Positions 53,296-63,043 of a stretch of DNA of 64,000 bases are shown piece after piece. The notes beneath the pieces were generated by a model that saw only the letters and a program-made list of their open reading frames with translations, had not been told where the DNA came from and searched no databases. Each line of letters starts with the position of its first letter. The stretch's first letter is position 1. This DNA is from Polymorphospora lycopeni. Its GTDB lineage: Bacteria; Actinomycetota; Actinomycetes; Mycobacteriales; Micromonosporaceae. The position numbers and the translations under genes were made by a program. The DNA is taken from NCBI RefSeq assembly GCF_042237075.1, contig NZ_JBCGDC010000008.1, forward strand, positions 45,665 through 109,664. Direction: 5' to 3'.

Positions 53296-54819
53296 GTGAA
53301 CCGAAAGCGTTGGACCCCCGCCCTGGCCCTCGCGGTCACCCTCGCCGCGCTGCCCGGCCCGGCGTACGCCACGCCGGACAGCGCCCCGCCCGCCGCCGCC
53401 CTTCCGCTCGACCAGGTGCGCGTCACCACCACCCAGGTCGCCTTCGGACTCCAGCGCCCCACGGCGATCGCGGCCCCCGACGACGGCAGCGACCGGCTGC
53501 TCATCACCGAGAAGGCCGGTCGGATCCGGGTCTACCACCCGACCACCGGACTGGCCGCCACGCCGCTGCTCGACATCACCGACCGGGTCGCCGTCTCCGG
53601 CAACGAGCGCGGCCTGCTCGGCATCGAGGCCGCACCCGACTTCGCCACGAGCGGCGCGCTCTACCTGGCGTACACCGCCGTGCCCGACGGCACGCTGACC
53701 CTGTCCAGGTTCGTCCTGTCCGGCGGCACCGCGACCGAACAGGTGATCCTGACCCAGCCGCACGCCGAGTTCGCCAACCACAACGGCGGCGAGGTCAAGT
53801 TCGGCTCGGACGGGCACCTCTACTGGAGCCTCGGCGACGGCGGCAACGCCGGCGACCCGTTCGACGCCGGCCAGCGGCTCGACACCCTGCTCGGCAAGAT
53901 CGTCCGGCTCGACGTCAGCCGGTCCTGCGGCGGCAGCCCGTACTGCGTACCGGCGGACAACCCGTTCGTCGGGGTGGCCGGCGCCCGCGCCGAGATCTGG
54001 GCCTTCGGCCTGCGCAACCCGTGGCGGTTCTCGTTCGACGCGCAGGACGGCTCGCTCTGGATCGCCGACGTCGGCCAGGGCACCTACGAGGAGATCGACC
54101 ACCTGCCGGCGAACGGCGGCGGCGCGAACTTCGGCTGGTCGTGCCGGGAGGGGCCGGCCGTGTTCGACCTGACCCGGTGCCGCGCCGGCGCCACCTACAC
54201 CGACCCGGTCTTCCACTACCGCACCTCGTTCGAGGGCTGCGCGGTGATCGGCGGATTCGTCTACCGCGGACAGCAGTACGCCGACCTGGTCGGCGGCACC
54301 TACATCGCCAGCGACTACTGCTCCGCCACCGCGTGGGCGATCCGCCCCGGCGCCTCCGGCGCCCCGTACGAGAACCGCGTCATCGGCGAGTTGCCGACCC
54401 AGCCGACCAGCTTCGGCGAGGACGCCGACGGCGAGCTGTACCTCGTCAACGACCTGCCGGGGCAGCTGCACAAGATCGGATTCGAGGCGGTTCCGGCACC
54501 CGCCGCCTGTGCCGTCACCTACACCGTCGACGACCAGTGGGGCCCCAACTTCCGCAGCACAGTGACCCTCACCAACACCGGCACCGCCCCGCTCGACGGC
54601 TGGTCGCTCGCCTGGACCTTCGGCGCCGGACAGCGGATCGGCAGCGGCTGGAGCGCCGCGCTGACCCAGCAGGGCAGCACCGTCACGGCCACCAACCTCT
54701 CCTGGAACCGGACCGTCGCGCCCGGCGCATCCGTCACCTTCGGATTCCTCGGCACGTACTCCGGCGGCAACCCGGTCCCGACCACGTTCACCCTCGGCGG
54801 CTCCGCCTGCCGGACCTGA
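53296..54819 (+). CDS. Secreted PQQ-type sugar dehydrogenase with CBM2
   Basis: This is a 507-aa exported protein. The signal peptide (about 25 aa, ending AYA) precedes a six-bladed glucose/sorbosone-dehydrogenase domain (38-400) with NERGLLGIEAAPDF, HNGGEVKFGSDGHLYWSLGDGG and the RNPWRFSFD motif. A CBM2 follows (405-507). It would oxidise sugars at cellulose surfaces, perhaps feeding electrons to other enzymes. GTG 53296 follows GGAG. Regulation by the CebR-type box is inferred. Confidence 0.88.
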   Translation: MNRKRWTPALALAVTLAALPGPAYATPDSAPPAAALPLDQVRVTTTQVAFGLQRPTAIAAPDDGSDRLLITEKAGRIRVYHPTTGLAATPLLDITDRVAVSGNERGLLGIEAAPDFATSGALYLAYTAVPDGTLTLSRFVLSGGTATEQVILTQPHAEFANHNGGEVKFGSDGHLYWSLGDGGNAGDPFDAGQRLDTLLGKIVRLDVSRSCGGSPYCVPADNPFVGVAGARAEIWAFGLRNPWRFSFDAQDGSLWIADVGQGTYEEIDHLPANGGGANFGWSCREGPAVFDLTRCRAGATYTDPVFHYRTSFEGCAVIGGFVYRGQQYADLVGGTYIASDYCSATAWAIRPGASGAPYENRVIGELPTQPTSFGEDADGELYLVNDLPGQLHKIGFEAVPAPAACAVTYTVDDQWGPNFRSTVTLTNTGTAPLDGWSLAWTFGAGQRIGSGWSAALTQQGSTVTATNLSWNRTVAPGASVTFGFLGTYSGGNPVPTTFTLGGSACRT

Positions 54820-54828
54820 TCGGCAGGT

Positions 54829-54869
54829 CGTGAAAGGGCCGGCGGGGCACCCCCGCCGGCCCTTTCACG
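54829..54869. terminator. Strong terminator hairpin
   Basis: Perfect 19-bp arms (54829-54847 and 54851-54869) and a CAC loop, 10 bp after the sugar dehydrogenase stop. Confidence 0.88.
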
Positions 54870-55270
54870 TAGCCGGCCCGTGCCGGCCGGCCGACGGTGG
54901 GGAAGCGCCGCGACCTCCGGCGCCCGGTCGTAGGGGAGCGCTCTCCGCCGCCCGTGGGCCGCCCGACGGGCCGCCGACCAGGGGTTCCGGTTCGACGTTG
55001 GAAGGTCCAGGCCAGGGCGAAGTTCCGTCAGGTGTCGGGTGCTGTCGATCGGGACCCGTTGCTACGGTCTCGTGACCAAGAACACCCGTCGTCAATCCGA
55101 CCTTCTTCACCGGCGTACCACCCCCGTACGTCCGGCCGACCCTGCCTGAACCAGCGCCGCCGGGACCGAACCGGACCCGCGCGGCCGTTCCCCATATCCC
55201 GCCACCGCCCCGGCACGCCGCGGCGGCGGCCGTCGATCGCCCTGACCAGGACCGCTGACGGAGGACTCAT
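54870..55270. other. Gene-free stretch
   Basis: About 400 bp without a supportable gene. It holds a weak CebR-like GGGGAGCGCTCTCC at 54933 and the presumed promoter of the S15 peptidase gene. Nothing else was seen. Confidence 0.6.
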
Positions 55271-57391
55271 ATGACACGAAGAAAGTTGGGTGCGCGGGCG
55301 GTCGTCACGACGGCCGTCTCGTGCGTGGTCGCGCTGGCCGCCGGTACGGCGGTCACCCAGCCGGCGGCCGCCGCTCCGACGAATGCCGGGCCGGTCTTCC
55401 TCGACGGCCAGGCGCAGATCGTCCCCGAGTTCGCCGACTCCACCACCTGGATCCGCCAGCAGCTGTGGGTCGAGACCGAGTTCGACTCCGACGGTGACGG
55501 CCGGCGCGACCGGATGCACGTCGACGTCACCCGCCCCGGCCCGACCGCCGACGGGCTGAAGGTGCCGGTCGTCTACGAGACCAGCCCCTACTACGCCGGG
55601 ACCGGCTCGACCCAGCGCCAGTACCTGTGGAACGTCTCCCACGAACTCGGCGAGCAGCCCCCGGCCCGGCTCTCCCCGCCGCCGATCACCCACCGCGCGG
55701 ACCGTACGTCCGTCAGCAGCAGCGAGGTCAGCACCTGGGTGCCGCGCGGCTTCGCGGTCGTCCACTCCGACTCGCCCGGCACCGGCCTGTCCCAGGGCTG
55801 CCCGACGGTCGGCGGCAGCAACGAGTCGCTGGCCCCGAAGGCCGTCGTCGACTGGCTGAACGGCCGCGCCAAGGGCTTCACCAGCGTCGACGGGACCGAG
55901 CAGGTCTCCGCGACGAGCTGGTCCACCGGCAAGGTCGGCATGACCGGTACGTCGTACAACGGGACCCTGCCGCTGGCCGCCGCGACGACCGGCGTCAAGG
56001 GGCTGGAGGCGATCATCCCGATCGCCCCGAACACGTCGTACTACCACTACTACCGCTCGCAGGGCCTGGTCCGGAACCCCGGCGGCTGGGTCGGCGAGGA
56101 CATCGACTTCCTCTTCGACTACATCCACAGCGGATTCCCGGAACGGCGCCAGTACTGCATCGAGCAGGTCCGGGACATGATGAACCGGCACCAGGACCGG
56201 GCGACCGGCGACTTCAACGACTTCTGGGCCGGCCGCGACTACCTGCCGCAGGTCAAGAACGTCAAGGCCGCCACCCTGATGGCGCACGCGTTCAACGACT
56301 GGAACGTGATGCCCGAGCACAGCGTCCGGATCATCGAGGCGCTCAAGGCCCGCAAGGTTCCCGTGCAGGCGTACTTCCACCAGGGCGGCCACGGCGGCGC
56401 CCCGCCGCTGGACATGCGCAACAAGTGGTTCAGCCGCTACCTGTACGGCGTCCGCAACGGCGTCGAGAACGACCCGAAGGCCTGGATCATCCGCAACGAG
56501 ACCGGGACCAGCCAGCTCACCCCGTACGCCGACTATCCCAACCCGGCGGCGTCCCCGGTCACCCTGAACCTGAGCGCCGGCGGTGCCACCACCGGCGGGC
56601 TGACCTCGCTGGCCCGGCCGGGCACCGGCGTCGAGCGGTTCGTCGACGGGGGCAACACCGCCTGCAACATCGGCACGTACGCCACCGCGGACTCGCCGCA
56701 CCGCCTGCTCTACGTCACCCCGGAACTGTCCGCCCCGGTGCACATCTCCGGGTCGCCGAAGGTGACGCTGAAGCTCGCGTCGAGCAAGGCGGCGGCCAAC
56801 CTGTCGGTGGCGCTGGTCCGGCTGCCGTGGACCGGTGCGGCCGGCTGCGAGTCGAGCACCCGCGGCTCGACGACCAGCGTCATCACCCGGGGCTGGGCCG
56901 ACCCGCAGAACCGTGACTCGCTCACCCGGAGCAAGCCGCTGGTGCCGGGCAGGTTCGTCGACGTGACCGTCGACCTGCAGCCCGACGACCAGGTCATCCC
57001 CGCCGGACAGCGGATCGGCCTGATGGTCTTCTCCACCGACCACGAGTTCACCCTGCACCCGGCGCCGGGCACCGAGCTCAGCGTCGACCTGGCCGGCGCG
57101 TCCCTCGAACTCCCGGTCGTCGGCGGCCCCCTGGCGATGCCGGTCTGCGACAGCCCCGACACCCGGGCGACGGTCGTGATCGGCGGCGTCGACAGCGGCG
57201 TACCGAACCGGCCGCTGGCCGGGTCCTGCACTATCAACGACCACATCCTCGACGGCGAACAGTGGCCGAACCACGGCCAGTTCGTCCGGCACGTGACCGA
57301 GGTGGCCTCCGACCTGGTGGCCGCCGGGAAGATCGAGCCTCGCGAACGCGGGGCGATCGTCAGCGCGGCCGCCCGCTCGCGGATCCGCTAG
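55271..57391 (+). CDS. Secreted Xaa-Pro dipeptidyl-peptidase (S15/CocE) with FIMAH-like tail
   Basis: This is a 706-aa exported serine peptidase of the S15/X-Pro dipeptidyl-peptidase family. A signal peptide (about 35 aa) is followed by the catalytic core with Ser228 in GTSYNG, Asp343 in FNDWN and His374 in HQGGHGG, then a jelly-roll domain. The last 50 residues (WPNHGQFVRHVTEVASDLVA) resemble the FIMAH domain. It releases Xaa-Pro dipeptides outside the cell. The end is adjacent to a low-complexity assembly junction. Confidence 0.9.
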   Translation: MTRRKLGARAVVTTAVSCVVALAAGTAVTQPAAAAPTNAGPVFLDGQAQIVPEFADSTTWIRQQLWVETEFDSDGDGRRDRMHVDVTRPGPTADGLKVPVVYETSPYYAGTGSTQRQYLWNVSHELGEQPPARLSPPPITHRADRTSVSSSEVSTWVPRGFAVVHSDSPGTGLSQGCPTVGGSNESLAPKAVVDWLNGRAKGFTSVDGTEQVSATSWSTGKVGMTGTSYNGTLPLAAATTGVKGLEAIIPIAPNTSYYHYYRSQGLVRNPGGWVGEDIDFLFDYIHSGFPERRQYCIEQVRDMMNRHQDRATGDFNDFWAGRDYLPQVKNVKAATLMAHAFNDWNVMPEHSVRIIEALKARKVPVQAYFHQGGHGGAPPLDMRNKWFSRYLYGVRNGVENDPKAWIIRNETGTSQLTPYADYPNPAASPVTLNLSAGGATTGGLTSLARPGTGVERFVDGGNTACNIGTYATADSPHRLLYVTPELSAPVHISGSPKVTLKLASSKAAANLSVALVRLPWTGAAGCESSTRGSTTSVITRGWADPQNRDSLTRSKPLVPGRFVDVTVDLQPDDQVIPAGQRIGLMVFSTDHEFTLHPAPGTELSVDLAGASLELPVVGGPLAMPVCDSPDTRATVVIGGVDSGVPNRPLAGSCTINDHILDGEQWPNHGQFVRHVTEVASDLVAAGKIEPRERGAIVSAAARSRIR

Positions 57392-57398
57392 CAGACCC

Positions 57399-57499
57399 GC
57401 GGGGGGGGGGGGGGGGCCGCCCCCCCCCCGCGGGGGGGGGGCGGCCCCCCCCCCCCCCCCGGGGGGGGGCGGGGGGGGCCCCCCCCCCCCCCCCCCCCC
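57399..57499. other. Poly-G/poly-C assembly junction
   Basis: About 100 bases of alternating long G and C runs, unlike any flanking DNA. The other joins at 29911 and 31911 show the same run type. It is almost certainly contig-end error; the true sequence between the two peptidase genes is unknown. Confidence 0.9.
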
Positions 57500-57584
57500 G
57501 TCAGGTCCAGCACCGTCGCGGGTCGGCGGTGGTGATCGGGTGCCGGGAGTGCGACCGGCACCTTTCGAAGATGAGGTGGAACAA

Positions 57585-60173
57585 GTGAAACTGAGGAGCG
57601 CAGTCCTCGCGGTGGTGGGTCTGGCGGCCAGCCTGCTGGTCGCCGGCCCCGTCCCCGCCGCGCTGGCGGAGACGCCGGCACCGTTGCCGGAGCCGAAGGT
57701 CCATCCGGTCCAGGTCACCGGCCCGGCCACCGAGCGGCTCAACCTGATCATCATGGGTGACGGCTACCAGGCCGACCAGCAGAGCATCTTCCACGCCGAC
57801 GTCGACCGGAACCTCGCCGTCCTGTGGGCGACCGAGCCGTTCCGGACGTACCGCGACTACATCAACGTGTACGCCGTCGAGCTCGCCTCGATCGACTACG
57901 GCGTACGCTGCGACCCCGACAGCCGGGTCCGCCACGCCGACGGCACCATCCGGGACACCGGCGAGCGCGAAGGCCCGATCAACGCCAAGAACACCGCCCT
58001 GCGGATGATCTACCAGAACGGCTGCGCCGACCCGCTGTCGCGCGGCACCGTCTACGGTGGAGCGCCGGTCAACTGCCAGGACGCCGCCGGCTACTACCCG
58101 CCGGGCGTGAACCCCTGCGAGACCGGCAGCCAGGCCCACAACCGGATCCTCGACAACTACGTCGCGCCGGTGCTGGGCATCCCGCGTACGTCGCAGAACA
58201 TCCAGACGCTCGCCATCTTCAACACCTTCACGTACGGCGGCATCGGTGGCACGAACGCGACGACGTCCGGCGGTTCGCCGCAGGGGCCGCTGATCTCGCT
58301 GCACGAGCTGGGCCACTCGCTGGGCACCCAGGCCGACGAGTACCCGTACTCCTCGCGTGACGTGGTCCGGCCCTGCTACACCGGCAACGAGCCGGGCAGC
58401 TTCCACCACACCACGTACACCAGCGAAGAGCAGATGATCGCGGACGAGCACAAGTGGTTCCGCTGGCTGGGTGAGGAGAGCATCAGCGGCGGCAAGATCG
58501 GCCTGCACGAGGGCGGCGGCACCTGGCCCTGCGGCCAGCGCCGGCCGAGCGAGCACTCGATCATGCGCTGGATCGGTTTCGACTGGGACCAGCCCGGCCG
58601 TGAGCACATGGTCGCCCGGATCACCGGCATGCGTAACGCCGGCCAGATGAGCGTCCGGCACACCCCGGCCGGCACCGTCGCCCGCGACGGCGTGCTGTGG
58701 GTCGAGACGGGCCAGCCCCGCCACCACGAGCTCCAGGTCACCTGGCGGGTCGGCGGTCCGGAAGGCACCGTGCTCCAGACCAACAACAGCCGCAGCCTCG
58801 ACCTCGAGGCGCTGAACCTGCCGGCCGGCACCGTCGTCCACGTCGAGGTCCGCGACCCGGTGGGCCCCGACGGCATCGACTGGGTCCGCAACCCGTCGAC
58901 CAACAACACCGCGTCGAACTCCGGCTACAACGGGCCGCGGTTCGTCCAGACCCGGCAGTGGACGGTCGGCGACACCACCGTGACGCCGTCCGCGCCGGCC
59001 GCCGAGATCACCTCCTCGACGCCGAACACCCAGCCGATCGCCGGTGACGAGGTCGTCTTCGTCCGGACCAACAACCCGGCCGACCGGATCGTCAACGTGG
59101 CCTGGTCGGTCAACGGCTCGCCGGTGGCGAACCCGCACAACAGCCGCAACCTCGACCTCGGCAAGCTGAACCTGCCGGCGGGGACGCACAAGCTGGTCGC
59201 GACGGTGACCGACCCGGCCGGCCCCGGCCTGTCGGACAGCGTCGAGTGGACCGTCGACAACGCGCTGCCGACCGCGCCGCGCACCCTGTCGCAGCCGCTG
59301 ACCAAGCTCGGCGGTGCCCTGGAGCACCCGGTGTACTTCAACGGCTGGGACATGTGGCTGGAGCCGCAGGACAACCGGGCCGGCTACGCCGAGGAGCGCT
59401 ACGTCGTCGGCCAGCTCCGGCTGAACAACGACGGCTGGTTCAACTACTTCGGCTTCCCGGAGCAGCCGATGCCCGAGTCGCCGTTCCAGTTCCGGCACTC
59501 CGGCACGGACGTGAAGGCGCTGACGTACGGCAACCTCGGCACCGGCGGCCTGTCGAAGGCGGCGTTCGAGCAGCACCTGCCGGACGACCACCCGATCGGC
59601 GGCTTCGTCCCCGGCTTCGGCACGCACGTCGTCGAGCACCGGGCCATCGACCCGGCCGGCAACGTCGGCAACGCCGAGAGCTACAAGGCGACCGTCCTGC
59701 CCGGCTCCGCGCTTCCGTGCACGACCACGCTGACCGGCCGCCACGTGCGGGTGACCGCCGAGCAGGGCGTCACCTGCCTGACCGGCGCCCAGGTCAACGG
59801 CGGCGTGACGGTTCGTCCGGGCGCCTCGGTCGTGATCAAGGACAGCACGATCAACGGCACCCTGGTGTCGACCGGCGCCCAGGCGGTGCAGATGTTCGGC
59901 ACCACGGTCAACGGCTCGACCCAGATCGTCGGCACCACCCGGGACGTGACCATCGCCGGTAACACGTTCCGTGGCGCGATCCAGCTCGCGAACAACACCC
60001 AGGTCTCGGCCAACGAGCGGTTCAGCCGCCTGGCCGGTGCCTACGGCCCGGTGTTCGTCGGCAACCAGATCAACGGCGCGCTCGCCTGCGCGGGCAACAG
60101 CGCCCAGGCGAAGGACTTCGGCGCACCGAACAAGATCAACGGTGCCAAGTCGGGTGACTGCGCCAAGCTGTGA
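57585..60173 (+). CDS. Secreted M64-family metallopeptidase
   Basis: This is an 862-aa exported zinc peptidase. A signal peptide (about 29 aa) precedes the M64 (IgA-peptidase type) domain with LNLIIMGDGYQADQQ and HELGHSLGTQADE (His240, Glu241, His244, Asp251). Ig-like repeats of about 90 residues follow, each with NNSRSLDLEALNLPAGT or NSRNLDLGKLNLPAGT. The C-terminus has short [NG]-rich strands like a right-handed beta-helix. GTG 57585 follows GAGGTGGA. It probably degrades proteins in the environment. Confidence 0.88.
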   Translation: MKLRSAVLAVVGLAASLLVAGPVPAALAETPAPLPEPKVHPVQVTGPATERLNLIIMGDGYQADQQSIFHADVDRNLAVLWATEPFRTYRDYINVYAVELASIDYGVRCDPDSRVRHADGTIRDTGEREGPINAKNTALRMIYQNGCADPLSRGTVYGGAPVNCQDAAGYYPPGVNPCETGSQAHNRILDNYVAPVLGIPRTSQNIQTLAIFNTFTYGGIGGTNATTSGGSPQGPLISLHELGHSLGTQADEYPYSSRDVVRPCYTGNEPGSFHHTTYTSEEQMIADEHKWFRWLGEESISGGKIGLHEGGGTWPCGQRRPSEHSIMRWIGFDWDQPGREHMVARITGMRNAGQMSVRHTPAGTVARDGVLWVETGQPRHHELQVTWRVGGPEGTVLQTNNSRSLDLEALNLPAGTVVHVEVRDPVGPDGIDWVRNPSTNNTASNSGYNGPRFVQTRQWTVGDTTVTPSAPAAEITSSTPNTQPIAGDEVVFVRTNNPADRIVNVAWSVNGSPVANPHNSRNLDLGKLNLPAGTHKLVATVTDPAGPGLSDSVEWTVDNALPTAPRTLSQPLTKLGGALEHPVYFNGWDMWLEPQDNRAGYAEERYVVGQLRLNNDGWFNYFGFPEQPMPESPFQFRHSGTDVKALTYGNLGTGGLSKAAFEQHLPDDHPIGGFVPGFGTHVVEHRAIDPAGNVGNAESYKATVLPGSALPCTTTLTGRHVRVTAEQGVTCLTGAQVNGGVTVRPGASVVIKDSTINGTLVSTGAQAVQMFGTTVNGSTQIVGTTRDVTIAGNTFRGAIQLANNTQVSANERFSRLAGAYGPVFVGNQINGALACAGNSAQAKDFGAPNKINGAKSGDCAKL

Positions 60174-60228
60174 ACCGATGCCCGGCGTACGCCGTCCGTA
60201 GCTGACGGCGTCGCGGGGTGAGGTCCCC

Positions 60229-60264
60229 GTCGGGGGTGTGGCCGGAGCCGGCCGCACCCCCGAC
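60229..60264 (+). terminator. Terminator hairpin after the M64 peptidase
   Basis: Arms 60229-60245 and 60248-60264 pair over 17 positions with one G-U pair, and the stem is followed by CTTT. It lies 55 bp after the peptidase stop. Confidence 0.7.
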
Positions 60265-60391
60265 GCCTTTCCGCACTCCGCCCGTTACCGCGCCCCAGCC
60301 GGCAGTGCGGACAACGTTCACTCTCCATTTGAATCAGTCGATGGATCGCGGGTCTAGGTTGTCGGGGACCGACTCACCCCGAGGAGCCCCG

Positions 60392-61681
60392 ATGGAACGC
60401 CGCACCATCCTGCGCACCGCCGTCGTCGGCGCCGGCGCCGCCGCCTTCTCCGGCGCGCTCTGGCAGAACGCGTTCGCCGCGACCGCCCAGCCCGGCCCCG
60501 GCCCGTACGGCGGCCTGCTCGCCGCCGACGGCAACGGAATCCAGTTGCCGACCGGGTTCACCAGCCGCGTCATCGCCCGCTCCGGGCAACGGGTCGCCGG
60601 CACCTCGTACACCTGGCACTGGGCACCCGACGGCGGCGCCTGCTTCCCGGCCGGCAACGGCTGGATCTACGTCTCCAACTCCGAGATCCCCCTTGCCGGC
60701 GGCGCCGGCGCAGTACGGTTCAACGCCGACGGCACGATCGCGTCGGCGTACCGGATCCTGTCCGGCACCAACGTCAACTGCGCCGGCGGCGCCACCCCGT
60801 GGGGGACCTGGCTGTCCTGCGAGGAGGTGCCGCTCGGCCGGGTCTTCGAGACCTGGCCCGACGGCGGCCGGCAGGCCGAGGAACGCACCCGGATGGGCCG
60901 CTTCAAGCACGAGGCCGCCGCCTGCGACCCCGACCGCCGCGTCGTCTACCTCACCGAGGACGAGGGCGACGGNACCTGGCCCGACGGCGGCCGGCAGGCC
61001 GAGGAACGCACCCGGATGGGCCGCTTCAAGCACGAGGCCGCCGCCTGCGACCCCGACCGCCGCGTCGTCTACCTCACCGAGGACGAGGGCGACGGCTGCT
61101 TCTACCGCTTCGTCCCCGACACCTGGGGCGACCTGCGCACCGGCCGGGTACAGGTGCTGTGCGGGCCGGCCGGCACGCTGAGCGGCCCGGTCACCTGGCA
61201 GGACATCCCGGACCGGGACGGCTTCCCGACGCCGACCCGCCGCCAGGTCGGCGCCGCCCTGCACTTCGACGGCGGCGAGGGCTGCTGGTACGACAACGGC
61301 GTCTGCTACTTCACCACCAAGGGCGACAACCGGGTGTGGGCGTACGACGCGGTCAACCAGGAGATCGACCTCGCGTACGACGCCGCCCGGATCCCCGGCG
61401 GGGCCGCGCCGCTGACCGGCGTCGACAACATCACCGGCGCCGGGTCGGGCGACCTGTACGTCGCCGAGGACGGCGGCAACATGGAGATCAACATCATCAC
61501 GCCGGACGGGGTCGTCGCCCCGTTCCTGCGCATCCTCGGGCAGGCCGAGTCGGAGATCACCGGCCCGGCCTTCTCCCCGGACGGCACCCGGCTCTACTTC
61601 TCGTCGCAGCGCGGCACGTCCGGCGCGTCCGCCGGCAGCGGCGGCATCACGTACGAGGTCCGGGGGCCGTTCCGGTCCTGA
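60392..61681 (+). CDS. Tat-exported PhoX-like protein (DUF839)
   Basis: This protein has a twin-arginine signal (ERRTILRT) and an alkaline-phosphatase-PhoX-like beta-propeller: YTWHWAPDGGACFP, WGTWLSCEE, RMGRFKHEAAACDP, YLTEDEGDGCFYRF. As given it is 429 codons, but 41 codons are an assembly duplication around an N at 60973; the real protein is probably about 388 aa. GAGGAG precedes ATG 60392. It is likely a secreted phosphodiesterase or phosphatase. Confidence 0.85.
   Translation: MERRTILRTAVVGAGAAAFSGALWQNAFAATAQPGPGPYGGLLAADGNGIQLPTGFTSRVIARSGQRVAGTSYTWHWAPDGGACFPAGNGWIYVSNSEIPLAGGAGAVRFNADGTIASAYRILSGTNVNCAGGATPWGTWLSCEEVPLGRVFETWPDGGRQAEERTRMGRFKHEAAACDPDRRVVYLTEDEGDXTWPDGGRQAEERTRMGRFKHEAAACDPDRRVVYLTEDEGDGCFYRFVPDTWGDLRTGRVQVLCGPAGTLSGPVTWQDIPDRDGFPTPTRRQVGAALHFDGGEGCWYDNGVCYFTTKGDNRVWAYDAVNQEIDLAYDAARIPGGAAPLTGVDNITGAGSGDLYVAEDGGNMEINIITPDGVVAPFLRILGQAESEITGPAFSPDGTRLYFSSQRGTSGASAGSGGITYEVRGPFRS
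60851..61095. other. Assembly artefact: 122-bp duplication around an N
   Basis: 60851-60972 is repeated exactly at 60974-61095 with one N between. It keeps the reading frame (123 nt) but repeats 40 residues inside the PhoX-like protein. It is a join of overlapping contigs, not biology. Confidence 0.95.
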
Positions 61682-61733
61682 ACCACCCGCCCTCTCGCGC
61701 GGTCCCGTCGTCGGGAGCGGGCTCCGGCCACCG

Positions 61734-62066
61734 TCACCGGTCGGAGCCGCTCCGGAGATAGGTCAGCACGGCGAGGACCCGGCGGTTGGTGTCGTCGGTC
61801 GGCGGCAGGTCGAGCTTGGCGAGGATGTTGCCGACGTGCTTGCCGACCGCAGCCTCGGAGATGACGAGTTGCCGGGCGATGGCGGTGTTGGAGTGACCCT
61901 CGGCGACGAGGGCGAGCACCTCACGCTCCCGGGCGGACAGCCGCGTCAGCGGGTCGTTGCGGCGCAGGAGTTGACGTACGACGTGCGGGTCGACCACGGT
62001 GCCGCCGTCGACCACCTGGCGCAGTGCGGTGACGAAGTCCTCGACGTCGACGACCCGATCCTTGAC
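61734..62066 (-). pseudogene. NarL-type response regulator, C-terminal fragment
   Basis: The minus strand encodes the end of a LuxR/NarL response regulator: VKDRVVDVEDFVTALRQVVD, then LTRLSAREREVLALVAEGHS and the DNA-binding helix SEAAVGKHVGNILAKL. The receiver domain is missing. It begins at about 62066, where the sequence switches mid-codon context to a sensor kinase fragment. See the findings for the junction. Confidence 0.8.
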
Positions 62067-62448
62067 GCAGCCACGACCACGTGCCGTCGGCCGGCGGCCG
62101 CAGATGCCCGGAGGTGACGGGGCGGGTGTCGACGAGGCGCAGCCGCCGGCGTTCGAGGTCGGCCAGCGGCAGGGCGACCAGCGGCCCGAACGCGCCGACG
62201 AGTACGGCCCCGAGCAGGGCCAGGAGCGCCAGCGAACCGGGTGCCTGGTCACCCGGGGAGGTGGCCCGCCGCAGGAGGAGCAGCCAGGGCAGGCCGAGCA
62301 GCCCCAGCGGTACGGCGGCGGCGACCGCCGGGGGCACCGTCGTCAGCAGATAGCCCAGGGAGCGCCACGGCCAGCCGCCGAGCGGGAACCGGCGGCGGGT
62401 CACCGCCTCCAGCGGGGTCCGGGGCGCGGCGTCGGGCACGACGACCAC
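62064..62448 (-). pseudogene. Sensor histidine kinase, N-terminal fragment
   Basis: The minus strand encodes the membrane sensor part of a two-component kinase: WPWRSLGYLLTTVPPAVAAA, LGLLGLPWLLLLRR, then FGPLVALPLADLERRRLRLV. It breaks at about 62065 after the sequence WSWLR, before the kinase core. The two-component partner fragment follows immediately. Start GTG is about 62448 or 62439. Confidence 0.7.
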
Positions 62449-62561
62449 GCTAGCCCGGGTCACCGGCCGTACCCAGCCGGCTGGCGATAGGTGTCGGGTA
62501 GGTCCAGCCATACCCCGGTTACGCCTACCAGTCCCAGTGCCCGGCGACCCCGCCGGGTGGT

Positions 62562-63043
62562 CTCCTGGCTGCGCACCGGGAGCGGACCCGCCGACCGGCG
62601 TACGCGCTGACCCTGCTGGCCGCGGTCGGCCTGGCCTTCTTGGCCGCGCCGTCGGACGGCACCCGCTGGGTGATCGTCAACGTCGGCGACCACCGGGGCG
62701 TACACGACAGCGCCTACCTCGGGGCGGTGACCGCGCTCGCCGGAGCGCTCTGGCTCTGTGTCGGCGGCTTCTACGTCGTACGGGTCGCGGTCGGCCGCGA
62801 TCGTGTCACCGGCGTCGGTCAGGTGCTCGCCACCACCCCGCTGCGGACCGTCGGCTACCTGCTCGGCAAGTTCCTCAGCAACCTGCTGGTCCTCGCCTCG
62901 ATGGCCGGCGTGCTCGCCGGCACGGCGCTGGTCGTGCAGTTCGCCCGTGGCGAGTCCAACCACGTCGACCCGGTCGCGCTGCTGCTGCCGTTCGGGCTGT
63001 TCACGCTGCCCGTCCTGGCGGTGACGGCGGCGTGTGCGGTGCT
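62562..63043 (+). pseudogene. ABC-2-type permease, fragment
   Basis: About 160 codons of an ABC membrane subunit: RTRRPAYALTLLAAVGLAFL, YLGAVTALAGALWLCVGGFY, TPLRTVGYLLGKFLSNLLVL, VTAACAVL. The true start is unclear and the frame loses similarity near 63043, where a convergent epimerase fragment begins. It is truncated on the right. Confidence 0.6.

Noticed and set aside
54933..54946. Second CebR box (GGGGAGCGCTCTCC)
   Set aside because: Three mismatches to the box and far (over 320 bp) from the next gene.
57399..57499. G-quadruplex or structural G/C element
   Set aside because: Run composition matches the artefact edges at 29911 and 31911; treated as contig-end error.
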